Shown here in pieces: positions 32,707-41,289 of a DNA stretch of 45,377 nucleotides. The notes under the pieces were generated by a model. The model was not told the origin of the DNA, did no database searches, and saw nothing but the letters and a program-made list of their open reading frames with translations. Numbering within the stretch: position 1 is the stretch's first letter; every line of letters begins with the position of its first letter. The DNA comes from Nocardia sp. (lineage in GTDB: Bacteria > Actinomycetota > Actinomycetes > Mycobacteriales > Mycobacteriaceae), in the NCBI GenBank assembly GCA_014360565.1, contig JACIXH010000014.1, forward strand, positions 1 through 45,377, in the 5' to 3' direction. The position numbers were made by a program, and so were the translations under genes.

Positions 32707-33033
32707 GTGAGTGAAGCAACAGGTCAGCAGGGTTCCGGCGCCGGGAAGCGGCTGGTCCGCAATCTCGCGCTCTATACGCTCGCCCGTCTCGGGCTGGTCA
32801 TCGTGATCGCCGCACTGATCGTAGGCGTGGCCAAGCTGATCGGTGTCGAGGTGCCGGTGATCGTCGCCGCGCTGTTCGCGTTGCTCGTCGCGATGCCGCT
32901 CTCGCTGACGTTGTTCAAGAAGCTGCGGGTGAAGGTGAACGAGGACATCGCCGTCGTCGACGCGCGCCGCCGCCAGGACAAGGCGCAGCTGCGGGCCCGC
33001 TTGCGGGGTGACGACGACAGCACGTCGGCATGA
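32707..33033 (+). CDS. DUF4229-type small membrane protein (Rv0531-like)
   Basis: A 108-residue protein with two membrane helices (near 20-42 and 47-69) in a helical hairpin, then a basic and acidic cytosolic helix ([23 protein letters not shown]). The layout matches the DUF4229 family seen after the ccs genes in mycobacteria. Function unknown. GTG at 32707 follows a -10 box by 6 nt. The stop overlaps the next ATG (ATGA). Confidence 0.8.
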   Translation: MSEATGQQGSGAGKRLVRNLALYTLARLGLVIVIAALIVGVAKLIGVEVPVIVAALFALLVAMPLSLTLFKKLRVKVNEDIAVVDARRRQDKAQLRARLRGDDDSTSA

Positions 33034-34115
33034 AGTACCTCGACCGCAGCGCCCCGCGTGACTGGGTCGACAATGCCGTCCGGTTGATCGACGCCGACAC
33101 CCAGCGCTCCGCCGACACTCACCTGCTGCGGTACCCACTGCCCGCCGACTGGCCGGTGCAGCTGTATCTGAAGGACGAATCGACCCACATCACCGGCAGT
33201 CTTAAGCACCGGCTGGCACGGTCGCTGTTCCTGTACGCGATCTGCAACGGCTGGGTGACCGAGGGCACGACCGTAGTGGAGGCGTCGTCGGGTTCCACAG
33301 CGGTGAGCGAGGCCTATTTCGCCAAGCTGCTCGGCCTGGATTTCGTCGCGGTGATGCCTGCGAGCACCTCGCCGCAGAAGGTCGCCCTCATCGAAGCCCA
33401 GGGCGGCCGTTGTCATTTCGTCGATCGTCCGCCGGACATGTACACCGAGGCCAAGCGTCTCGCCGCCGAATCCGGCGGGCATTTCATGGATCAGTTCACC
33501 CACGCCGAGCGGGCCACCGACTGGCGGGGCAACAACAACATCGCCGAATCCATCTTCGAACAGCTGGCGCTGGAGAACCACCCGGTGCCGGAGTGGATCG
33601 TGGTCGGCGCCGGTACCGGTGGCACCAGCGCGACGATCGGCCGCTACATCCGGTATCGCCGACACGCGACGCGACTGGCCGTGGTGGACCCGGAGCACTC
33701 GGCCTTCTACGGCGGTTACGAGACGGGCGATGCGGGCTACGAGACCGGAATGCCTTCGCGCATCGAGGGAATCGGGCGTCCTCGGGTGGAGCCGTCGTTC
33801 GTCGGCCAGGTGGTCGATCGCATGATCGTGGTGCCCGACGCGGCCTCGATCGCCACCGCCCGGCACGCCGGCATCGCGCTCGGCCGCCGTGTCGGCGGCT
33901 CGACGGGCACGAATCTGTGGGGCGCCTTCCATCTCGTCGCCGAGCTGGTCGCGCAGGGCCGTAGCGGCAGCGTGGTCACGTTGCTGTGCGATGGAGGCGA
34001 CCGGTATGCGGGCACCTATTTCAACGATGACTGGGTGGCCGCCCAGAACCTCGATCTGACCGCTCCGTCCGCGATCCTCGCCGAGTTCGCCGCTACCGGC
34101 CGCTGGCACGGCTGA
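33030..34115 (+). CDS. PLP-dependent cysteine synthase-fold enzyme, Cds1-like L-cysteine desulfhydrase
   Basis: A 361-residue fold-type II PLP enzyme. The PLP lysine is K59 in [11 protein letters not shown], the substrate loop is [15 protein letters not shown] (near 85-99), and the phosphate-binding loop is [16 protein letters not shown] (near 190-205). Length and motifs fit the Cds1 group (Rv3684), which releases hydrogen sulfide from cysteine, rather than CysK or CysM. That assignment is by resemblance only. Its start overlaps the small membrane protein gene (ATGA), suggesting co-expression. Hydrogen sulfide from cysteine affects respiration in mycobacteria, which would suit this respiratory neighbourhood. 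Confidence 0.82.
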   Translation: MKYLDRSAPRDWVDNAVRLIDADTQRSADTHLLRYPLPADWPVQLYLKDESTHITGSLKHRLARSLFLYAICNGWVTEGTTVVEASSGSTAVSEAYFAKLLGLDFVAVMPASTSPQKVALIEAQGGRCHFVDRPPDMYTEAKRLAAESGGHFMDQFTHAERATDWRGNNNIAESIFEQLALENHPVPEWIVVGAGTGGTSATIGRYIRYRRHATRLAVVDPEHSAFYGGYETGDAGYETGMPSRIEGIGRPRVEPSFVGQVVDRMIVVPDAASIATARHAGIALGRRVGGSTGTNLWGAFHLVAELVAQGRSGSVVTLLCDGGDRYAGTYFNDDWVAAQNLDLTAPSAILAEFAATGRWHG

Positions 34116-34157
34116 CGGTTCCCCCACCTGTTTGCGGGCTTGTTCGCGCTCAGTGAT

Positions 34158-34202
34158 GTCAATTTTGGTTGACAAACAGCGCTGTCGTCAATCAAAATTG
34201 AC
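34158..34202 (+). promoter_or_regulatory. inverted-repeat operator and promoter of the HTH/Clp-N operon
   Basis: GTCAATTTTGGTTGAC (34158-34173) and GTCAATCAAAATTGAC (34187-34202) are inverted copies with one mismatch, 13 nt apart. The first contains TTGACA (34169-34174), a consensus -35; CAAAAT (34193-34198) 18 nt further is a possible -10, 7 nt before the ATG at 34206. A repressor bound to both arms would cover the whole promoter. The downstream HTH protein is the natural candidate. Confidence 0.7.
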
Positions 34203-34205
34203 GAC

Positions 34206-34427
34206 ATGACCGATGCGACAACACTCGCCTCAGCGGCAGGCAACCCCGACCCGGCGGTCGGGCTGCGTGCCGTGCTCGCGCTACGCCGACTGGCCGACCG
34301 GCTCGAAACCGTCCAGGTGGCCAATGCCAGAGCCAACGGCTGGTCCTGGCAGGCCATCGCCGACGCGCTCGAGGTGAGCAAGCAAGCGGTCCATCAGAAA
34401 CACAACCGGAAAGGTGGAACCCGCTGA
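34206..34427 (+). CDS. small helix-turn-helix protein
   Basis: A 73-residue protein, nearly all helical. LRAVLALRRLADRLETVQVA is a helix suited to dimerisation; ANGWSWQAIADALEVSKQAVHQKHNRKG is a helix-turn-helix of the sigma-region-4/resolvase type. It is likely a DNA-binding regulator of its own operon through the adjacent inverted repeat. The ATG at 34206 lies at the predicted start of transcription, so the message may be leaderless. The stop shares a base with the next ATG (TGATG). Confidence 0.8.
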   Translation: MTDATTLASAAGNPDPAVGLRAVLALRRLADRLETVQVANARANGWSWQAIADALEVSKQAVHQKHNRKGGTR

Positions 34428-35008
34428 TGTTCGAGAAATTCGGTAAGAACGCCCGGGTGGCGGTGATCGCGACCCAGCAAGAGGCCAAACAACTGGGAGC
34501 GAAACGGATCGGCCAAGAGCATCTGCTGCTCGGCGTGCTCGCGCACGCGGAGCCGAGTCTGGCGGCGGTGCTCACCGCCCGTGGCATCACCGCCGACGAC
34601 GTCCGCGCCGACCTGGCTCAGCGTGCCACGGCGGGCCCGCTCGGCATCGACGATGCCGAGGCGCTGCGCTCGGTCGGCATCGACCTCGACGCCGTGCAGG
34701 CCAGCGTCGCCGAGAACTTCGGAGCGCAGGCCTGGGATCAGGCAGAGCCGCAACCCGAGCTCGGCGTGTTCGGCCGGCTGCTCGGCGCGGGCCGGGGCCA
34801 CATTCCTTTCACCGCCGAGGCGAAGAAGGCGCTCGAACTCGCGCTGCGCGAAGCGGTACACCGCAAGGATCGCGAAATCTCCTCGACGTACCTGCTGCTC
34901 GGGATTCTGCGCGCGCCGAACCGGGTCGCCACCGACGTGCTCGGCGGGCGCGACGCGGTGTCGGGTCTACGCGCAGACCTCTACGCGATGCTCGACCGCG
35001 CCGCGTGA
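34427..35008 (+). CDS. stand-alone Clp N-terminal domain protein
   Basis: A 193-residue protein made of the double Clp-N repeat found at the N-terminus of ClpC/ClpA chaperones, without any ATPase module. Repeat 1 has MFEKFGKNARVAVIATQQEA and LGAKRIGQEHLLLGVLAH; repeat 2 has HIPFTAEAKKALELALREAV and ISSTYLLLGILRAPN. Such free domains could bind the same substrates or adaptors as ClpC, or recognise damaged proteins. Coupling to the HTH gene and the strong inverted-repeat promoter suggest stress-controlled expression. Target unknown. Confidence 0.88.
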   Translation: MFEKFGKNARVAVIATQQEAKQLGAKRIGQEHLLLGVLAHAEPSLAAVLTARGITADDVRADLAQRATAGPLGIDDAEALRSVGIDLDAVQASVAENFGAQAWDQAEPQPELGVFGRLLGAGRGHIPFTAEAKKALELALREAVHRKDREISSTYLLLGILRAPNRVATDVLGGRDAVSGLRADLYAMLDRAA

Positions 35009-35015
35009 ATTCCGT

Positions 35016-35038
35016 GGCGGGTGTGTGTCAGACCCGCC
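35016..35038 (+). terminator. terminator-like hairpin after the Clp-N gene
   Basis: GGCGGGT, nine-base loop, ACCCGCC: a perfect 7-bp stem 8 nt after the stop. There is no T-run. It separates this operon from the holin-like gene. Confidence 0.6.
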
Positions 35039-35058
35039 TCAATGTCCGTTTCCGGGCA

Positions 35059-35064
35059 TAGCAT
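35059..35064 (+). promoter_or_regulatory. -10 box of the leaderless holin-like gene
   Basis: TAGCAT ends 7 nt before the ATG at 35072 and no ribosome binding site intervenes. Confidence 0.45.
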
Positions 35065-35071
35065 TGCGTGT

Positions 35072-35470
35072 ATGCAACTAGCAATACGGTTGGTCATCAA
35101 CGCCATTGCCATCTGGGCTGCGGTCGCGTGGATCGACAAGATCGATGTCATCGTGCCATCCGACTGGCAATCGGAATGGGGTAACTGGGCCAAGGCGCTG
35201 GTCCTGCTCATCGTCGCCGTCGTGTTCACGGCGGTCAACGCGGTGATCAAGCCGATCGTCAAACTTCTGTCGTTGCCGTTCGTGATCCTCACCCTCGGGC
35301 TGTTCCTGCTGGTGGTGAACGCGGCGATGCTGTGGCTCACCGCCAAGATCACCGAGATCACCGACTACGGTCTGCGCGTCGACGGCTTCTGGGCCGCCGT
35401 GTGGGGCGGGGTGATCATCATGCTGGTCAACTGGGTGCTCGGGATCCTGGTCCCGGACGGCGACGACTAG
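35072..35470 (+). CDS. phage holin family IV-like membrane protein
   Basis: A 132-residue membrane protein with about four hydrophobic helices (near 5-22, 43-60, 68-93, 108-126). NAVIKPIVKLLSLPFVILTLG is the signature of the so-called phage holin superfamily IV (PF04020-like), a common chromosomal membrane protein in bacteria with no proven lytic role. No other phage genes are nearby. The ATG at 35072 follows a -10 box by 7 nt. It converges on menA, 36 nt away. Confidence 0.85.
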   Translation: MQLAIRLVINAIAIWAAVAWIDKIDVIVPSDWQSEWGNWAKALVLLIVAVVFTAVNAVIKPIVKLLSLPFVILTLGLFLLVVNAAMLWLTAKITEITDYGLRVDGFWAAVWGGVIIMLVNWVLGILVPDGDD

Positions 35471-35506
35471 TAGACGATGCCCCGGACAGCCACGCCCGGC
35501 TTCGGC

Positions 35507-36376
35507 TCAGCCGAGCCCGACGGCCAGTGCGCTCAGCGCTGACCAGGCCAGCAACGCCAGCCCGGAATCGCGAAGGGCGGGAATCAGTTCCAGGCCGCCT
35601 TTGCCCGTACGCACGGGGGCGTTGGCCCGGATCGCCAGCGGCAACGCCAGCAGTCCGGCCAGCGCCCACGGCGTGCTCGCCGCCAGCGCGAGGCTGATCA
35701 CGAACGGCGCCGCGAGCAGCACCACGTGCAGGGTACGGGTGCGTGCGTCGCCGAGTTTCACCGCGAGAGTCACCTTGCCGGACTCGGTGTCGGTGGGGAT
35801 GTCACGCAAGTTGTTGGCCACCAGCACCGCACTGGAGAACGCGCCGACGCCGATCGCGAGCAACAGACCGACCCAGTCGATCCGCAGCGCCTGCACATAC
35901 TGGGTACCGAGCACCGCGATCAACCCGAAGAACACGAAGACCGCGATCTCACCGAACCCGCTGTAGCCGTAGGGCTTGCTGCCGCCGGTGTAGAACCAGG
36001 CACCGGCCAGGCACACCGCCCCGATCAACACCAGCCACCAGGCCGTGGTCACGGCCAGCACCAGGCCGGCAACAGCGCCGATCGCCAGGCTGAGCACCGC
36101 GGCAGTACGGACAGCCGTGGGGGAGGCCAGCTTCGAACCCACCAGCCGCAGTGGGCCGACCCGTTCGTCGTCGGTGCCGCGGATCCCGTCGGAATAGTCG
36201 TTGGCGTAGTTCACTCCGACGATCAGCGCCAGCGAAACCAGGAGCGCCAGTGCCGCTTTCCACCACACGGCACCGTCGAGCGATGCGGCGGCGCCGGTGC
36301 CCGCGAGTACCGGCGCGATCGCGTTGGGCAGCGTCCGCGGCCGGGCGCCCTCGATCCATTCCGCTGCTGTAGCCAT
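35507..36376 (-). CDS. menA: 1,4-dihydroxy-2-naphthoate polyprenyltransferase
   Basis: A 289-residue UbiA-family integral membrane enzyme that attaches the polyprenyl tail to dihydroxynaphthoate, making demethylmenaquinone. [16 protein letters not shown] starts the protein; the first Asp-rich site is [16 protein letters not shown] (near 64-79) and the second is [20 protein letters not shown] (near 183-202). Eight to nine helices are visible. The ATG at 36376 follows TAGGCT (minus strand, 36389-36384) by 7 nt, so it is probably leaderless. Confidence 0.95.
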   Translation of the reverse strand: MATAAEWIEGARPRTLPNAIAPVLAGTGAAASLDGAVWWKAALALLVSLALIVGVNYANDYSDGIRGTDDERVGPLRLVGSKLASPTAVRTAAVLSLAIGAVAGLVLAVTTAWWLVLIGAVCLAGAWFYTGGSKPYGYSGFGEIAVFVFFGLIAVLGTQYVQALRIDWVGLLLAIGVGAFSSAVLVANNLRDIPTDTESGKVTLAVKLGDARTRTLHVVLLAAPFVISLALAASTPWALAGLLALPLAIRANAPVRTGKGGLELIPALRDSGLALLAWSALSALAVGLG

Positions 36377-36383
36377 GGATCGA

Positions 36384-36389
36384 AGCCTA
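36384..36389 (-). promoter_or_regulatory. -10 box of leaderless menA
   Basis: TAGGCT on the minus strand, 7 nt before the menA ATG. Confidence 0.5.
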
Positions 36390-36476
36390 ATCCGACGCCG
36401 ACCCTGCGCGCCCTCCAGTCCCTTGTGCACGGCGGGACAGGGCTGCCCTTCGCACACGATCCGCCCGCGGGTGGCG

Positions 36477-36941
36477 TCAGCCGGGGGTGGACTCGGCGAT
36501 TGTCTTGAGCCGGGCCAGACCCTTGTCGAAGTCCTTGCCGATCAGGTTGTCCATCGGGAACACCTTGCCGAGCACACCCATCAGGCCGGAGTGGGTGCCC
36601 GTCATCTTCCAGACCACCTCGGTGCCACCGGCGACCGGCGTCAGCGAGAACGTGACGAAGTTGGTGGCTTTGAACGGCTTCTCGAAGGTGAGCTCCACCC
36701 CGATCTCGCGTTCGGCATCGGCTTTGATCTCCATCACGCCCGCCCCGGCTTTACGGTTGCCCCGCCAGGCGTAGCGGGCGCCGACCCCGGATTCCGGGCC
36801 GGTGTAGGTGCGGGCGAGCTGCGGGTCGGCGTCTTCCCATGGCGACCACAGCCGCCACTGATGGAAGTTGTCGATCAGTGCGCGGATTCGTGCTGGTTCG
36901 GCGGCGATGGCGGTGCGCCGCGACACCTCGAAGTTGCCCAT
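36477..36941 (-). CDS. SRPBCC family protein
   Basis: A 154-residue START-like (SRPBCC) protein with a hydrophobic ligand cavity. It shows [20 protein letters not shown] (first strand and helix), the [15 protein letters not shown] segment typical of polyketide-cyclase-like members, and a long C-terminal helix ([18 protein letters not shown]). Ligand unknown. The ATG at 36941 follows TAGGCT (minus strand, 36954-36949) by 7 nt; a longer frame to 36971 would place that box inside the gene. It is divergent from the SARP regulator and could be under its control. Confidence 0.82.
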   Translation of the reverse strand: MGNFEVSRRTAIAAEPARIRALIDNFHQWRLWSPWEDADPQLARTYTGPESGVGARYAWRGNRKAGAGVMEIKADAEREIGVELTFEKPFKATNFVTFSLTPVAGGTEVVWKMTGTHSGLMGVLGKVFPMDNLIGKDFDKGLARLKTIAESTPG

Positions 36942-36948
36942 GTGCGTG

Positions 36949-36954
36949 AGCCTA
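36949..36954 (-). promoter_or_regulatory. -10 box of the leaderless SRPBCC gene
   Basis: TAGGCT on the minus strand 7 nt before the ATG at 36941. Confidence 0.5.
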
Positions 36955-37054
36955 AGGCGAGGAGGGGACAAAATTCGCGGGACACTTCGACGGTGGTGCG
37001 GCGGTGTTCACCAACCGGGAACCCGGCGCCGCGCTCGCCTACGATGACAGCGGC

Positions 37055-40000
37055 ATGTCTGCACAGCACCGCGGTCCGGAAGGGCCGCCATCCGAGGCCC
37101 TCTCCCGCGTCGTCGTGGGGGTGCTCGGCCTGATCGCGATCCGCCGCGACGATGCCATGATCGCGCTGCCCGGCGCTCGTGCCAGGTTGTTGCTGGCCGC
37201 CCTCGCGGTGCACCCCGGCCGCGCCCGCAGCGCACCCTCGCTGATCGACGAGGTCTGGGGCGACCAACCGCCTCGCACGCCGATCAACGCCCTGCACACC
37301 CAGGTCTCGCGCCTGCGTGCACTGCTGCCGGAGGGCGCGCTGGAGATCGGTCCGGCCGGCTACCGGCTGACGCTGCCCGCCGACACCGTCGACCTCACCG
37401 CCGTCGCGGCGCTCGCCCGCAGAGCCGACGAGCACCTGGCCGCAGGACAGACCGCCGTCTGCCTCGCCACGATCGCCCTGGCCCGCACCCTGTGGCGCGG
37501 CGAACCGGGCGCCGACCTTCCCGATTCCACCCCCGCCGACGACCTGCGCGCGGCCGCCACCGAGCTGCGCCGCCACCTCGATCAGACCGAACTCACCGCC
37601 CACACCACCGCACGCGACTTCAGCGCAGCCATCCCCCTTGCCCGCGCCGCCGCGGCCGACCCCTTGGACGAATCCGCCCACACGACCCTGATCCGCCTGC
37701 TCGCCCTCGCGGGCCGAACCAACGAAGCACTCGAAGTATTCGCCGCCTTCCGCCTACGCCTGATCGAAGAACTCGGCGCAGATCCCGGCCCCGCCCTGCT
37801 CGCGCTCAACGCCGCCGTCCTGCGTGGCGAACCGGTCGAGCTCCCCGGAATCCCCGCCGCAGGCCCAGGCGCGCCGACGCCGAGCGACTCCGGGTCGCCG
37901 ACGAGTCACACGCCGATACCCCGCACAGCGATAGGCCTGCGCGCCGCGCCGAATGAACTGCTCGGTCGCGCAGCTGATCTCGATGCGATCACCGACCTGA
38001 CGCGGCGTTGCCGGGTGACGACCGTGCTGGGACCGGGCGGCACCGGCAAGACCCGCGTCGTCAATGCGGTGGGTGAACGAATGGCTCGTTCAGTACCGGT
38101 GGTGCTGGTCGAATTGGCTTCGGTGCAGGCCGAATCGGCGGACGGGGGCGAGTCACGCACCGATATCGAGGCCGCGATCGGGCAGGTGATAGGCCTGGGG
38201 GAGGTGCGTGAACCCGGTGCGCTGCGACCGGGCAGGCACGTCGATGCGGGAGCACGCTTGCGTGAAGCGCTCGCGGAGCGGCCGATGGTGCTGATTCTGG
38301 ACAACTGTGAGCACGTGATCGATGCGGTCGCCGAGGTGGTCGCCGATCTCGTCGGCAGTTGCGCCCAGCTGACCGTGCTCACCACCAGCCGATCACCGCT
38401 GGCGATCACCGCCGAATCCGTCTATCCCCTTGCTCCGCTGGCGATCCACGCGGCCGGTTCGCCTGCGACAGCGCTCTTCTCGGCACGCGCACGGGCAGTA
38501 CGCCCCGACGTGCGCCTCGATCCCGACACCGTGGTCCGGCTGTGCCACACCCTCGACGGGCTACCGCTCGCGATCGAGCTCGCTGCCGCGCGAGTCCGCA
38601 CGATGAGCGTTGCCGAGATCGAGACCAAGCTCGAGCATCGTTTCGCCCTGCTGCGCAGCGGTGATCGGTCCGCGCCGCACCGGCATCGCACGTTGCACGC
38701 GGTGATCGCCTGGAGCTGGAACCTGCTCGACTCCGATCAACAGGTGGCCCTGCGCAGGTTGAGCCGGTTCCCGGCCGGGTTCTCCCTGGCCGCCGCCGAG
38801 ACCGTCGTGGCGGGCCCGGATGTAGCCGCCGCGGTCGAGGGGCTGGTCGGCCAGTCGCTGCTCACCGTTCTCGACGACCCGGACGGCGCAGGCATCCGCT
38901 ATCGCATGCTCGAAACGGTTCGTGAGTTCGGCGCCGAACAGATCGCCGCCGTCGACGCGGTGAGCGGGGGCGCTGAAGCCGCGCTCGTTCTCGACAGGAT
39001 GACCTGCTGGGCGCGGGAATTCGCGTTGGAGTGGGCGCGTGTCTATCGCAACGGCGATCAGGTGGCGGCCGTGCTGGCGGTGACCGCCGATTTGGACAAC
39101 CTGGTCGCTGTGCTGCGGACCGCCGTCGATCGTGGCGATGCACACACCGCGTACTCGGTCTTTCCGGTGGTCGCGATGGTGTGGGTGATGCGCGGCGCGC
39201 ATTTGGAATTCACCGGGTGGGCAATGCGATTGGTCGACTTGGCGCCACCGTCACCGGCTTCCGGCGAGACCGCCGACCTGCAGATGATCGCCCATCTGCT
39301 GACCTGCCTGCACATGCTGTTCCTCAAAGACGGTGGCGCCCGCGCCACGGCGATCGTACGCATGCGTGCGCGCCGGCTACTGACGCATCCCGATCTCGAT
39401 CCGGGGCTGGTCTTCCTCGGTTCCGTGATCACCGTGCAACCCAGCTCTTTCCGGGTGGGCAGGCTCTTCGCGTGGGGCACGCGCTCACCCCATCGGCAAG
39501 TTCGGATCGCCGCGCTGGTGGCCCGCGCCAACTTCTGGGAGAACGCGGGCAACGTCGAAGGTTCGACCCACGACTCCTTGCGCGCACTCGACGACATGGA
39601 CCCGACAGAGGTGTGGGGCATGGCAACGGTGTGCCAGCACCTGGCACAGCTGTGCGGCCAGTCCGCGCGCTACGGCGAGGCCGTGACGTACTACCGCCGC
39701 GCGCTGGAGCTGATGGGCAGGCTGCGCGTGCACGACGAGATCATGGAGAGCCGCTGCTATCTCGCTGCCGCGCTGGTCGGCGCGGGCAGACTCGCGCAGG
39801 CCCGTGCCGAACTCGACTTAGTCGTGCGACCGGATGATTCCGGCGTCAGCCCCGTCGACGACCCCACCGTTGTCCGCAACCATCGGCTCGCCAACGCCGC
39901 CACCGCCATCGCCGAACTCGAGCTCGCCGAGGGCGACATCGACGCCGGGCTCGGCCACTATCGCCGCGGGCTCGCGCTACTCGGGTGGCCAGATTTCGCA

Positions 40001-40483
40001 CCGACCCCCGGCCCCGGTTCGCTGATGGTCGCGGCGGCCACCGTGAGCGCCCATGTGTTGCACGGCCGCGCGGGCGTCGCCGCCGCCCTGGTGACGGAGA
40101 TGATCGAGACCGCTGAACAACGGCTCGCGCAGTACACAGACCTGCCGCAGATCGGCGCGGTCGCGTGCGCGCTCGGCTCCTACCTGCTCAGCACCGGCGA
40201 CGAGGGCGCCGACGGTCTCGAACTGCTCACCCTGGCACGGACATCGATGGCCAGACAGGACAGCCCTTCGATGGAACTGGCCGCCCACCTCGCGCTGCAT
40301 CGGAGCGCGGTGGGCGATGCCGCCATGGATGCCGCATTGCGGCGTGCGGCGGGGATGCGCCGTCCCGACGCGGCGAAGCGCGTCATCGAGATCATCACCG
40401 ACCTACACCGCCACGGCAATGGCACCCGAGCCATGGACCGGATGCCGTTGCGGGAGGACAGCGTTCAGGCGCGGCGCATATAG
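37055..40483 (+). CDS. SARP/AfsR-type transcriptional regulator with NTPase and TPR domains
   Basis: A 1142-residue regulator. An OmpR-like winged helix covers about 12-95 (LIDEVWGDQPPRTPINALHTQ). The bacterial transcriptional activation domain spans about 105-250 (EALEVFAAFRLRLIEELGADPGPAL). An AAA/NB-ARC-type NTPase spans about 295-600, with Walker A GPGGTGKTR (near 325), Walker B MVLILDNCEH (near 411) and CHTLDGLPLAIELAAARVR. The rest is helical repeats. The family activates secondary metabolism or stress genes. The ATG at 37055 is chosen because TACGAT (37040-37045) just upstream looks like its -10; a GTG at 37004 would add 17 residues. Its last 19 bp overlap the 3' end of the convergent permease gene. 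Confidence 0.88.
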   Translation: MSAQHRGPEGPPSEALSRVVVGVLGLIAIRRDDAMIALPGARARLLLAALAVHPGRARSAPSLIDEVWGDQPPRTPINALHTQVSRLRALLPEGALEIGPAGYRLTLPADTVDLTAVAALARRADEHLAAGQTAVCLATIALARTLWRGEPGADLPDSTPADDLRAAATELRRHLDQTELTAHTTARDFSAAIPLARAAAADPLDESAHTTLIRLLALAGRTNEALEVFAAFRLRLIEELGADPGPALLALNAAVLRGEPVELPGIPAAGPGAPTPSDSGSPTSHTPIPRTAIGLRAAPNELLGRAADLDAITDLTRRCRVTTVLGPGGTGKTRVVNAVGERMARSVPVVLVELASVQAESADGGESRTDIEAAIGQVIGLGEVREPGALRPGRHVDAGARLREALAERPMVLILDNCEHVIDAVAEVVADLVGSCAQLTVLTTSRSPLAITAESVYPLAPLAIHAAGSPATALFSARARAVRPDVRLDPDTVVRLCHTLDGLPLAIELAAARVRTMSVAEIETKLEHRFALLRSGDRSAPHRHRTLHAVIAWSWNLLDSDQQVALRRLSRFPAGFSLAAAETVVAGPDVAAAVEGLVGQSLLTVLDDPDGAGIRYRMLETVREFGAEQIAAVDAVSGGAEAALVLDRMTCWAREFALEWARVYRNGDQVAAVLAVTADLDNLVAVLRTAVDRGDAHTAYSVFPVVAMVWVMRGAHLEFTGWAMRLVDLAPPSPASGETADLQMIAHLLTCLHMLFLKDGGARATAIVRMRARRLLTHPDLDPGLVFLGSVITVQPSSFRVGRLFAWGTRSPHRQVRIAALVARANFWENAGNVEGSTHDSLRALDDMDPTEVWGMATVCQHLAQLCGQSARYGEAVTYYRRALELMGRLRVHDEIMESRCYLAAALVGAGRLAQARAELDLVVRPDDSGVSPVDDPTVVRNHRLANAATAIAELELAEGDIDAGLGHYRRGLALLGWPDFAPTPGPGSLMVAAATVSAHVLHGRAGVAAALVTEMIETAEQRLAQYTDLPQIGAVACALGSYLLSTGDEGADGLELLTLARTSMARQDSPSMELAAHLALHRSAVGDAAMDAALRRAAGMRRPDAAKRVIEIITDLHRHGNGTRAMDRMPLREDSVQARRI

Positions 40484-41289
40484 GCCCGCACCGCGAGCGG
40501 CGCGAACACCGCGATCACCACCAGTGAACCGATCAGCGACCAGACGAGATCGCTGCCGTAACTGTTGGCGTTCATCAGTTCCCGGCACGTGTTGACCATG
40601 TAGTACACCGGGTTGGCATGGTTGAGTCCCTGCATCCAGCCGGGCATGGTGCTCACCGGGGCGAACGCACCGGACATGAACGTCAGCGGGAACATCACCA
40701 TCATCGAGATGCCCTGTACCGACGCGGCGCTCTTACCGGTGACACCCACCAGTGCCCAGATCCAGCTGACCGCGAACGAGCACACCACGACCATCAGGCA
40801 GGCCGCGACCACGCCGACCAGACCGCCGCCCGGCCGGTAGCCCAGCGCCAGCCCCACCAGCACGGTCAGCGTCGAGGCGATGGCATAGCGAACCATGTCG
40901 GCCAGCAGCGCGCCCGACAGTGCCGAAACCCGGGCGATGGGCAAGGATTTGAAGCGATCGAACACGCCCTTGTCCATGTCCTCGCGCAATTGCGTGCCGG
41001 TGACCACGGAGGTCAGCACCACGGTCTGCACGAGGATGCCCGGGATCAGCACCGGCAGGTAATCGGAAACACTGCCCGAGATCGCGCCGCCGAAGATGTA
41101 GGTGAACAACGCGGTGAACAGGATCGGCTGCACGGTCACGTCGAAGAGCTGTTCGGGATTGTGTTTGATCTTGAGCAGGCCGCGATAGGCCATGGTGAAC
41201 GAGGTGGAGATCGTCTCGCGCAGGCTGATTCGGTCGCTGGCCCGGGGGCGGTCGGCGATGGATTCGGGAACGGTGAGTACTGCGGTCAT
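40465..41289 (-). CDS. ABC-2 type exporter permease (DrrB-like)
   Basis: A 274-residue membrane protein with about six helices and the ABC-2 permease layout: a cytosolic N-terminus of about 55 residues, PILFTALFTYIFGGAI, QLREDMDKGVFDRFKSLPIAR (coupling helix) and FPLTFMSGAFAPVSTMPGWM. It pairs with the ATPase encoded just upstream (ATGA overlap at 41286-41289) as a DrrAB-type exporter for hydrophobic compounds. The substrate is unknown. Its 3' end overlaps the SARP gene tail-to-tail. Confidence 0.92.
   Translation of the reverse strand: MTAVLTVPESIADRPRASDRISLRETISTSFTMAYRGLLKIKHNPEQLFDVTVQPILFTALFTYIFGGAISGSVSDYLPVLIPGILVQTVVLTSVVTGTQLREDMDKGVFDRFKSLPIARVSALSGALLADMVRYAIASTLTVLVGLALGYRPGGGLVGVVAACLMVVVCSFAVSWIWALVGVTGKSAASVQGISMMVMFPLTFMSGAFAPVSTMPGWMQGLNHANPVYYMVNTCRELMNANSYGSDLVWSLIGSLVVIAVFAPLAVRAYMRRA

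Noticed and set aside
35072..35470. Holin-like gene as a sign of a prophage
   Set aside because: This membrane family is a widespread chromosomal gene, and no endolysin, integrase, capsid or tail genes lie nearby.
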